Assembly (NCBI GenBank): GCA_963808455.1
Contig: CAWEHT010000277.1
Coordinates: 1-11,341, forward strand
Length of the DNA: 11,341 bases
Direction of reading: 5' to 3'
Source: CAWEHT01 sp963808455
GTDB taxonomy: Bacteria > Chloroflexota > Anaerolineae > CG2-30-64-16
Positions 7,099 through 11,341 of the stretch are shown piece by piece; positions within the stretch are counted from its first letter, which is position 1; each line of letters opens with the position of its first letter. Both the position numbers and the translations under genes were made by a program. Below the pieces are notes generated by a model. The model made no database searches. It was not told the origin of the DNA and worked only from the letters and a program-made list of their open reading frames with translations.

Positions 7099-8117
7099 CG
7101 TGACACCTCCTGCCCCTTCTGCTTGCCGCCACCAGCCCCCTGGCCCTGCCCGGCCGCGAGCGGCGCGGGCATCGGCAGCGACTTATCGTCGCGTTTGCGC
7201 TTCGGCGCGCCGCCGGCAGGAGCCGCGGCCGGCAGCTCCTCGCCGATCTTGGCCAGCGCCGGCCCTGCGCTGACGAGCGAGGTGCCGAAGCCCAGCTGGC
7301 GGGCCGACATGCCAAAAGCCAGCCCGATCATCTGGGTGAAATAGGCGACGGGCACCTGATAGTTGGTCTTGAAGAAATTATTCATGGCGCCCTGGAAGGC
7401 ATCGAGGTTAAGGTGGCACATGGGACAGACCGTGACGATCATGTCGGCCTGATAGTCGGTGGCGCCCTTGACCAGCTGGCGGATCAGGTCGAAACCGGTC
7501 GACTCGGAGATCTGGGTCATGTGCCCGCCGCAACAATGCGTCTTGAGCGGGAAATCGACCACCTCGGCGCCCAGCGCCTCGAGTATCTCGTCGAGTGAGA
7601 CCGGGTATTCGGGGTTGTGCTCCGACGTGCGCAGACCCGGGCGCGAGATCAGGCACCCGTAGTAGGGCGCCACGCGCAGCCCTTTGAGCGGCCGGGTCAC
7701 TTTCGACGCCAGCGTCTTGAGGCCCACGTCCTCTCGGATCACGTCGATCAGGTGGCGGACCTTGATGGTCCCGCCCTGATACGACAGGCCGCCCGCCGCC
7801 AGGGCCATGTTCAAGCGCTCGGCGAGCGCCGGGCTGGTGAGCATATACCGGTCGCACTTGCTCAGGTTCAGGTAGCAGGCGCTGCAGGGGGCGATCATCT
7901 GGTCGAGGCCGTTCTTGGTAGCCTGCGCCAGGTTGCGGGCAACCAGCGCGAGAGCCGCCGTCATGTTCAGCGAGATATATTCGGTGGCGCCGCAGCAGTT
8001 CCAGTCATCGATTTCCACCAGCTCCAGGCCCAGCGGTCCGGCGATGGCCCGGCTCGAGCTGTCATAAGCCTCAGCGTTATGTTCCAGCGAGCAGCCGGGG
8101 AAATAGCTATACTTCAT
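7095..8117 (-). CDS. hdrB: Heterodisulfide reductase subunit B-like (HdrB), two CCG domains
   Basis: HdrB carries the disulfide-reducing noncubane [4Fe-4S] centres in methanogens. Both CCG domains are complete. The first has Cys9, Cys41-Cys42 (NCCGATEY) and Cys78/Cys81 (PCSACYLNL); the second has Cys155, Cys195-Cys196 (HCCGGHMT) and Cys231/Cys234 (VCPMCHLNL). This pattern supports true HdrB-type chemistry, although the bacterial substrate is unknown. The protein has 340 residues, about 40-50 longer than typical HdrB. The excess is a C-terminal tail from about residue 292 rich in Ala, Pro, Gly, Lys and Arg (AAAPAGGAPKRKRDD, GQGQGAGGGKQKGQ). ATG at 8117 has GGAGG 7 nt upstream and overlaps the end of hdrC by 11 nt. 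The stop overlaps hdrA as ATGA, so the three hdr genes look translationally coupled. Confidence 0.93.
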   Translation of the reverse strand: MKYSYFPGCSLEHNAEAYDSSSRAIAGPLGLELVEIDDWNCCGATEYISLNMTAALALVARNLAQATKNGLDQMIAPCSACYLNLSKCDRYMLTSPALAERLNMALAAGGLSYQGGTIKVRHLIDVIREDVGLKTLASKVTRPLKGLRVAPYYGCLISRPGLRTSEHNPEYPVSLDEILEALGAEVVDFPLKTHCCGGHMTQISESTGFDLIRQLVKGATDYQADMIVTVCPMCHLNLDAFQGAMNNFFKTNYQVPVAYFTQMIGLAFGMSARQLGFGTSLVSAGPALAKIGEELPAAAPAGGAPKRKRDDKSLPMPAPLAAGQGQGAGGGKQKGQEVSR

Positions 8118-8691
8118 GCGAAACCTCCAGCTCCTTGGCCTTCGCGATGATGTTCTTCAGCCCCTCGAGGTCGCGGATACGCTTCGGCGTGAAGGCCATG
8201 CGGCCACGCGAGACCAGGCCCATGCCCATGCTGGCCATCTTGAAGACGCCGAAGGGATTGTGCCGCAACATGTGCTGCCCCATCAGGCCCAGCTCGAAAG
8301 AGCGGCCATAATTCTCGACCCAGTTGATGAAAACCTTGGAGAAATCGGGGGCCGTGGCATCGCCGTACAGCCGGGCCTCGACCGCCAGGCGCTTGAGGGT
8401 GTACATGATGTCGGTGATCTTGACCTCTTGCGGGCAGCGAACGATGCAGTAGTAGCACGAGACGCAGAACCAGGGGGTGTTCGATTTCAACACCTCCTGC
8501 CGCATATCGGCCCGGATCATGGCAAAAATCCCGCGCGGCGTGTGGTCCATATCGGGCCCCGAAGGGCACGAACCGCCGCACGTCCCGCATTGGATGCACT
8601 GGTTGAGATGAGGATCACCCGGCGTCCGGGCCTGCACCTCATCGAGGAACGTGAAGGGTGTGGGCGCGATGGGCCCCGAGGCAGATACCAT
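8107..8691 (-). CDS. hdrC: Heterodisulfide reductase subunit C-like (HdrC), 2x[4Fe-4S]
   Basis: HdrC relays electrons from HdrA to HdrB. The 194-residue product has two ferredoxin-type motifs: CIQCGTCGGSCPSG (Cys32, 35, 38, 42) and CVSCYYCIVRCP (Cys76, 79, 82, 86). A mostly helical C-terminal half without cysteines follows, as in the family. No transmembrane segment is evident, which fits the soluble HdrABC type rather than membrane HdrDE. ATG at 8691 is chosen because AAAGGAGGAG ends 4 nt upstream and homology begins soon after; the frame is open a further 42 codons but that stretch lies in the leader region. It is the first gene of the operon, about 125 nt downstream of the predicted transcription start. 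Confidence 0.93.
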   Translation of the reverse strand: MVSASGPIAPTPFTFLDEVQARTPGDPHLNQCIQCGTCGGSCPSGPDMDHTPRGIFAMIRADMRQEVLKSNTPWFCVSCYYCIVRCPQEVKITDIMYTLKRLAVEARLYGDATAPDFSKVFINWVENYGRSFELGLMGQHMLRHNPFGVFKMASMGMGLVSRGRMAFTPKRIRDLEGLKNIIAKAKELEVSHEV

Positions 8692-8715
8692 GCTGCTCCT
8701 CCTTTGAGCAAACCG

Positions 8716-8747
8716 GCACCTTGCCGTCCCTTGCGGAGGCAGGGTGC
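8716..8747 (-). promoter_or_regulatory. Hairpin in the hdrC 5' leader
   Basis: GCACCTTGCC (8716-8725) pairs with GGCAGGGTGC (8738-8747) over 10 bp with one G-U on the transcribed strand and a 12-nt loop. In the hdrC mRNA it ends about 25 nt before the start codon, just upstream of the Shine-Dalgarno. No U-tract follows. It may stabilise the message or tune initiation; I recognise no riboswitch class. Confidence 0.4.
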
Positions 8748-8781
8748 TGCGACATTGGCGCACCGGCGAAGGGGATCGACA

Positions 8782-8801
8782 TGCATGTGATAGCATGCAC
8801 A
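8782..8801. promoter_or_regulatory. Palindrome resembling a CRP/FNR-family operator
   Basis: Two dyads overlap: TGCATG-N6-CATGCA (8782-8799, perfect) and TGTGA-N6-GCACA (8786-8801), one base from the E. coli CRP consensus TGTGA-N6-TCACA. Relative to the predicted hdrC transcription start near 8816 it lies about 15-35 nt downstream, a position that would favour repression. Whether this organism has a regulator of that type is unknown. Confidence 0.4.
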
Positions 8802-8802
8802 A

Positions 8803-8835
8803 TTGGTGACAGCTCAAAGTGTCTTATATCACCAA
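8803..8835. promoter_or_regulatory. Inverted repeat centred on the hdrC transcription start
   Basis: TTGGTGA (8803-8809) and TCACCAA (8829-8835) are perfect 7-bp arms separated by 19 nt. The right arm lies in the promoter spacer beside the -10 box and the centre falls near the predicted start site, a common arrangement for a repressor operator. Confidence 0.4.
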
Positions 8836-8851
8836 CGGATGCGCCTGTCAA
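8823..8851 (-). promoter_or_regulatory. Sigma70-type promoter of the hdr-mvh operon
   Basis: On the minus strand the -35 box is TTGACA (8851-8846, perfect) and the -10 box is TATAAG (8828-8823, five of six), separated by exactly 17 nt. Transcription would start near 8816 and give hdrC a leader of about 125 nt. No other promoter of this quality was seen in the gaps of the minus-strand gene train. Confidence 0.75.
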
Positions 8852-8881
8852 AATCGGGCAGGCAAATCTCCTCCGGCCGAT

Positions 8882-8910
8882 TTGTGACGAAAGGCGGCAT
8901 GTGGTATCCT
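8882..8910 (+). promoter_or_regulatory. Weak promoter candidate for the lasso genes
   Basis: TTGTGA (8882-8887) and TATCCT (8905-8910) are spaced by 17 nt and each matches four of six consensus positions. The lasso genes need a plus-strand promoter in this gap and this is the best I can see, but it is not strong. Confidence 0.25.
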
Positions 8911-8986
8911 CCTGAACATCTACCTGACACCTGCTTAATATCGCGGTTGCGCCCTCACCGGCCAGGGGCTTTGGCGTCGCTCGATA

Positions 8987-9002
8987 ACCGGGGCGACCCG
9001 GT
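8987..9002 (+). promoter_or_regulatory. Short hairpin with GNRA-type loop before the B1 start
   Basis: ACCGGG (8987-8992), loop GCGA, CCCGGT (8997-9002): a perfect 6-bp stem closed by a GNRA tetraloop, ending 18 nt before the ATG at 9021. It could affect translation of the lasso genes; no known element was recognised. Confidence 0.3.
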
Positions 9003-9020
9003 GTGATTTGTGGAAGAGCC

Positions 9021-9302
9021 ATGTCTACTCTGCATACCGCAGTTCAGATCTCCCAGGATGTCCTTTTCCGCGAGCTAGACGGCGAAGCCGTCTTGCTCCA
9101 CATCGACACCGGCAAGTACTACGGCCTCGACGCCATCGGCGCGCGCATGTGGGCTTTGCTCGCCCAACACGGCGCGCTGGAGCCGGCCTACCGCAGCCTG
9201 ATCGCCGAATACGACGTGGCACCGGAGGTGCTCGAGCACGATCTCCTCGCCTTCGTCAACCGGCTGGCCGCACAACAATTATTGGCCGTCAACGATGCGT
9301 AA
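9021..9302 (+). CDS. PqqD-family RiPP recognition protein (lasso peptide B1)
   Basis: PqqD-like proteins bind the leader of a ribosomal peptide and present it to the processing enzyme. The 93-residue product is a single such domain: a beta-strand segment with DGEAVLLHIDTGKYYGLD near 20-37, the typical IGARMWALL helix start, and helices to the end with an EVLEHDLLAFVNRL stretch. Size and sequence fit the stand-alone lasso-type B1 protein. ATG at 9021 is chosen over an in-frame GTG six codons earlier because homology starts here; GGAAGAG just upstream is a modest ribosome site. Its stop codon overlaps the next gene by 8 nt. The neighbouring peptidase and precursor genes support a lasso role over other PqqD uses. 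Confidence 0.88.
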   Translation: MSTLHTAVQISQDVLFRELDGEAVLLHIDTGKYYGLDAIGARMWALLAQHGALEPAYRSLIAEYDVAPEVLEHDLLAFVNRLAAQQLLAVNDA

Positions 9303-9804
9303 GCTGCTCAGGTTCCTGGCGCTCGGCTCCGAAGACCGGCGCACTTTGCTGCAAGCCTGGTGCTTCCTGCTGCTGGCCGACGTGCGCTTGCGCCGGCATT
9401 CCTACCGGCAGGTGCAGGCCGGCCTGGCCCAGAGACGCTCGGGGCGGGCCCCTGGCGACGCTGTGGCCGTGATCCGCCGCGTGGCCCGCCTTACGGACCT
9501 GGCAGCCCGCCATCACCTGCGCCCGATGACCTGTTTGCGGCGGGCGTTGGCCACCCAGCGCCTGCTGGCAGAACGGGGCATTGTCACCCAACTTCGCATC
9601 GGCGTGCGCAAGGATGGGGAGGAGTTCGGCGCGCACGCCTGGCTCGAATACGCCGGCAAGCCGATCCAGGATGCAGCCGGGCCGGCCGGCCGCTTTGCAC
9701 CCCTGGCAGCGCCCGGGACCAGGGAGCGCCGCAGGCTGATAACGCCGGGATCGCCCGACCCGGGTGCGCCCATGGTTCACAAGCAGGAGGATACCCATGG
9801 TTGA
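9295..9804 (+). CDS. Lasso peptide leader peptidase, transglutaminase-like (B2)
   Basis: This enzyme family removes the precursor leader so that a cyclase can close the lasso ring. The 169-residue product has an N-terminal helical part and then the cysteine-protease core: MTCLRRALA with Cys80, GAHAWLE with His114 and IQDA with Asp126, matching the Cys-His-Asp triad of B2 proteins. The last 35 residues are Arg/Pro-rich and weakly conserved in character. ATG at 9295 lies inside the end of B1 (8-nt overlap) with no ribosome site of its own, so translation is probably coupled. The 3' end in turn overlaps the first precursor gene by 8 nt and contains its ribosome site. B1 and B2 as separate genes is the usual form outside proteobacteria. 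Confidence 0.9.
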   Translation: MRKLLRFLALGSEDRRTLLQAWCFLLLADVRLRRHSYRQVQAGLAQRRSGRAPGDAVAVIRRVARLTDLAARHHLRPMTCLRRALATQRLLAERGIVTQLRIGVRKDGEEFGAHAWLEYAGKPIQDAAGPAGRFAPLAAPGTRERRRLITPGSPDPGAPMVHKQEDTHG

Positions 9805-9928
9805 GCCAGAAAGGGCTCCGAGGGAACGCAAGCCTTACGCCGAGCCACAGCTGATCGAGTACGGCGACCTGGAGACGCTGACGCGGGGTAGCGGAGTCTC
9901 TAAACCGGACACCCAACAGCAGTCCTGA
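9797..9928 (+). CDS. Lasso peptide precursor A1 (43 aa)
   Basis: A short gene starting ATG with AGGAGG 6 nt upstream, inside the 3' end of B2. Residues 13-30 read KPYAEPQLIEYGDLETLT, which fits the lasso leader motif Y-x2-P-x-L-x3-G-x5-T recognised by B1. With the conserved Thr at leader position -2, cleavage falls after Arg and leaves the core GSGVSKPDTQQQS. This core has Gly at position 1 and Asp at position 8, so an 8-residue Gly1-Asp8 macrolactam with a 5-residue tail is predicted. The tail is short and Gln-rich, with no bulky plug residue except possibly Gln, which is unusual. Function of the product is unknown. Product structure is inference; the reading frame, ribosome site and leader motif are seen directly. 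Confidence 0.85.
   Translation: MVEPERAPRERKPYAEPQLIEYGDLETLTRGSGVSKPDTQQQS
9822..9876 (+). repeat. Leader-coding direct repeat, copy 1
   Basis: This 55-nt segment of precursor A1 matches 10086-10140 in precursor A2 with a single silent T/C difference, while the core-coding sequences that follow differ. It indicates recent duplication of the precursor gene or selection to hold the leader constant. Confidence 0.9.
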
Positions 9929-9949
9929 CCTGGCTGGCCGGCACGCGAA

Positions 9950-9977
9950 CCTTGCGCGGGTCGTCGCCCGCGCGAGG
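9950..9977 (+). terminator. Stable hairpin after precursor A1
   Basis: CTTGCGCGGG pairs with CCCGCGCGAG around a TCGTCG loop, extended by an outer C-G pair: 11 bp with one G-U, starting 21 nt after the A1 stop. No U-tract follows, so it is more likely an RNA-stabilising or partly attenuating element between precursors than a full terminator. Confidence 0.4.
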
Positions 9978-10060
9978 AGGGGGTAAACGCGCCGGGGTCT
10001 TGCCGCGCCCGGCTTGAACGAAGGCAGGCAGGTGGATTGATCGCCAGCTGGAGGAAGCCC

Positions 10061-10201
10061 ATGGATCTGCAGGAAACGACCCCGGGGGAACGCAAGCCCT
10101 ACGCCGAGCCACAGCTGATCGAGTACGGCGACCTGGAGACCCTAACTGGAGCCAATGGCCGCTCTGATGCGGACGGCCCCTTCGCGACCACAGCCAGCTA
10201 G
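10061..10201 (+). CDS. Lasso peptide precursor A2 (46 aa)
   Basis: Second short precursor, ATG with GGAGG 6 nt upstream. Residues 12-29 repeat the KPYAEPQLIEYGDLETLT leader of A1 exactly. Placing the conserved Thr at position -2, cleavage after the next Gly gives the core ANGRSDADGPFATTAS, with Ala1 and Asp8 as predicted ring partners and tail GPFATTAS; Asp6 is too close for a usual ring. If cleavage were instead directly after Thr, the core would start with Gly and could ring to Asp at position 7 or 9. Ala at core position 1 is less common than Gly. Sequence and charge differ completely from the A1 core, so the two peptides may have different targets or functions. Confidence 0.85.
   Translation: MDLQETTPGERKPYAEPQLIEYGDLETLTGANGRSDADGPFATTAS
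10086..10140 (+). repeat. Leader-coding direct repeat, copy 2
   Basis: Partner of 9822-9876 with 54 of 55 bases identical. The identity drops once the codons of the conserved Leu-Thr are passed. Confidence 0.9.
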
Positions 10202-10379
10202 AAAAGCTTGCGAGAAGGCGCGTCATAACGGGGGCCGGGCCGCCCGAGCGCCAGCGGGCTGGAGCAGGCACTTGAGGAGAATTGTGCGCCGAGCATGCCG
10301 CGCGATGATGCGCGGAACAGGCACGGGCTCGCACCGAGCGAAGGCCCGCAAGAAAATCCATCGCAAACAGGAGGAAACC
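10202..10379 (+). other. Spacer between precursor A2 and the third precursor start
   Basis: No convincing gene in these 178 bases. It contains a perfect 6-bp hairpin, CCGCGC (10298-10303), loop GATGAT, GCGCGG (10310-10315), again without a U-tract, and ends in the ribosome site ACAGGAGGAAACC of the third precursor start. The 133-nt A1-A2 gap has the same plan of hairpin followed by ribosome site. Confidence 0.5.
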
Positions 10380-10403
10380 ATGGATAGACAGGAACCAGCT
10401 TGA
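10380..10403 (+). pseudogene. Truncated third lasso precursor (leader start only)
   Basis: ATG at 10380 has a strong AGGAGG 5 nt upstream, and the first codons (MDRQEPA) align with the start of A2 (MDLQETT). Then a TGA ends the frame and the conserved KPYAEP leader never appears. The following bases show no similarity to the other precursors and lead to the transposase gene 100 nt away. The simplest reading is a third precursor gene cut by insertion of, or deletion beside, the insertion sequence. Confidence 0.6.
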
Positions 10404-10506
10404 GTTTAGAGTTACATAACGGCGCGACGATGGTTAACAGGCAGGACGAAGCGTCGCGTTGACCAAGAACGCACTTTAACAAAGCTGCAGTTGTCCGCCG
10501 GTGCGT
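10404..10506. mobile_element. Presumed left end region of the insertion sequence
   Basis: Base composition shifts to less GC here and homology to the precursor genes ends near 10400. An inverted repeat AACGCAC (10468-10474) / GTGCGTT (10501-10507) lies just past the transposase stop. The exact terminal repeat cannot be fixed because the other end of the element is outside the window. Confidence 0.35.
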
Positions 10507-11341
10507 TTAGACGACGGCCGGCACGTTAGTTACGGTCGCTTTTTTGGGTTTTGAGCCCTTTTTGACGACCGGATAGCGCGGCCGCGGCTTCGGACGATAG
10601 CCCGGGACGCGTCCGGTTCCTTTACCTGCGGATCCGGCGACCGGCGCCGGGCTGCCCAACTCAAGCAGAAAACGTCGAGCGCCGCGCTGCACTTGGCCCG
10701 CCGTGAGCAGCAAGGTCTGATGGTTTCGTAACGACGGTTGCCAGGCCGGTCGTAGATCATCTACCTCCCGACGCATGAGCAGCAATTGCCAATAAGCCAG
10801 GGCGCAAAGCCACATCCAATGCTCGATGACCACCGGGTTGGTGGATCGGCAGGCGTTCAAGCCCGTGTGTTGCTTCAAGAAACGAAATGCATGCTCGATG
10901 GCGAAACGCCAAAGATACATGCGACACAAGTCTGCCAGCGCCACGCTGGTCGGTCCCGTCCAAAAAAGCCAGAGCGGCCGTTTGTAACGCGGCGTGCCGT
11001 CGGCTTTCAAGAATTGGACCCGCAACAGGAGCCCGGCCAAGGTCGGCAGCTTGCGCAGGTGCAAATCGGTCCAGGCTTGCAACTGCACCGTTTGGCCGTT
11101 CAGATCAAAGGTTTCGCGGCGTTCGGCCGGCCAAGATAGTTGCTTAAGTTTGAAGACTGGACCGTGCTTGCGTGGAGCGCCGCGTTTGCCGGGAACCCGC
11201 AGCGGGGGCGCCGCGTACAAGTTCTGGTTTTGGCGCAAACGCACCAGCGCCGCGACGGTTTTGACGACCAAAAACACGCCCAGGAACCAGTGGTTCCCGT
11301 ACAGACTGTCGGCGACCACGACTTTCAGCCGGGTGCTCAAT
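10507..11341 (-). CDS. IS4-superfamily DDE transposase, partial (N-terminus beyond window)
   Basis: Cuts and joins the ends of its insertion sequence. The visible 278 or so residues are the C-terminal portion. VVADSLYGNHWFL near the right edge holds the second catalytic Asp. YLWRFAIEHAFRFLK matches the IS4 signature Y-(2)-R-(3)-E-(6)-K exactly and supplies the catalytic Glu. The PGKRGAPRKHG segment and the basic C-terminus (PKPRPRYPVVKKGSKPKK) fit a group of transposases common in high-GC and cyanobacteria/Chloroflexota genomes. The stop is at 10507-10509. The TTG at 11340 is probably not the start, since the first catalytic Asp and the N-terminal domain are missing. The frame is intact across the visible part, so the element may still be active. 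Confidence 0.88.
   Translation of the reverse strand, partial: LSTRLKVVVADSLYGNHWFLGVFLVVKTVAALVRLRQNQNLYAAPPLRVPGKRGAPRKHGPVFKLKQLSWPAERRETFDLNGQTVQLQAWTDLHLRKLPTLAGLLLRVQFLKADGTPRYKRPLWLFWTGPTSVALADLCRMYLWRFAIEHAFRFLKQHTGLNACRSTNPVVIEHWMWLCALAYWQLLLMRREVDDLRPAWQPSLRNHQTLLLTAGQVQRGARRFLLELGSPAPVAGSAGKGTGRVPGYRPKPRPRYPVVKKGSKPKKATVTNVPAVV

Larger units (their letters stand above)
8692..9020. promoter_or_regulatory. Divergent intergenic region between hdrC and the lasso locus
   Basis: No convincing gene lies in these 329 bases. From left to right it holds the hdrC ribosome site, a leader hairpin (8716-8747), a dyad resembling a CRP-type site (8782-8801), a second dyad (8803-8835) straddling the minus-strand -10 box, the minus-strand sigma70 promoter (8823-8851), a weak plus-strand promoter candidate (8882-8910) and a short GC hairpin (8987-9002) ahead of the lasso genes. 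Confidence 0.8.

Noticed and set aside
5749..7344. Long plus-strand open frame of 531 codons opposite hdrA/hdrB
   Set aside because: It lies antisense to clearly homologous HdrA and HdrB, is rich in residues typical of GC-rich shadow frames and has no recognisable motif.
8692..8817. N-terminal extension of HdrC by 42 residues
   Set aside because: The strong ribosome site and family homology place the start at 8691, and the extra stretch lies in the leader with the hairpin and dyads.
10155..10403. Plus-strand open frame of 82 codons overlapping precursor A2
   Set aside because: It runs out of frame through A2 and the spacer, has no ribosome site or known domain, and the A2 frame explains the conserved leader.
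10430..10462. Possible fourth precursor start (MVNRQDEASR)
   Set aside because: No Shine-Dalgarno, only ten codons, and resemblance to A1 is limited to the first two residues and composition.

Overview
The window is GC-rich bacterial DNA, probably from an anaerobic or facultative Chloroflexota-type bacterium. That lineage is an inference from the gene mix: a bacterial Mvh/Hdr operon, a lasso-peptide locus and an IS4-superfamily transposase of a type I associate with such genomes. No rRNA, tRNA or marker gene confirms it.

Layout. (1) From about 8.82 kb down to position 1, everything reads on the minus strand as one directional gene train: hdrC, hdrB, hdrA, mvhD, mvhG, mvhA, a hydrogenase maturation protease, a stand-alone cyclic-nucleotide-binding protein and pfkA. 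It starts from a near-consensus sigma70 promoter (TTGACA-N17-TATAAG) overlapped by inverted repeats. (2) Positions 8692-9020 are a divergent regulatory region. (3) From 9021 a plus-strand lasso-peptide locus follows: a PqqD-like RiPP recognition protein (B1), a transglutaminase-like leader peptidase (B2), and two short precursor genes absent from the supplied ORF calls. A third precursor start breaks off after seven codons. (4) From 10507 to the right edge lies a minus-strand IS4-type transposase, cut by the window end.

How the genes work together. HdrABC plus MvhADG match the H2-oxidising, flavin-based electron-bifurcating hydrogenase/heterodisulfide-reductase complex known from methanogens (group 3c [NiFe] hydrogenase). 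In a bacterium the disulfide or other high-potential acceptor at HdrB is unknown. The protease would mature MvhA. The cNMP-binding protein and 6-phosphofructokinase at the operon end may tie H2/ferredoxin metabolism to glycolysis (inference).

In the lasso locus, B1 would bind a leader with the motif Y-x2-P-x-L-x3-G-x5-T, and B2 would cut it after the residue following the conserved Thr. The two predicted cores are GSGVSKPDTQQQS and ANGRSDADGPFATTAS, each with Asp at position 8 for an 8-residue macrolactam. No lasso cyclase is in the window; the insertion sequence sits where it might be expected.

Caution. The hydrogenase operon carries five apparent frame disruptions: three in the protease, one in mvhG and one in hdrA. 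They sit in short GC-rich stretches and may be assembly or sequencing indels or real decay; the sequence alone does not decide.
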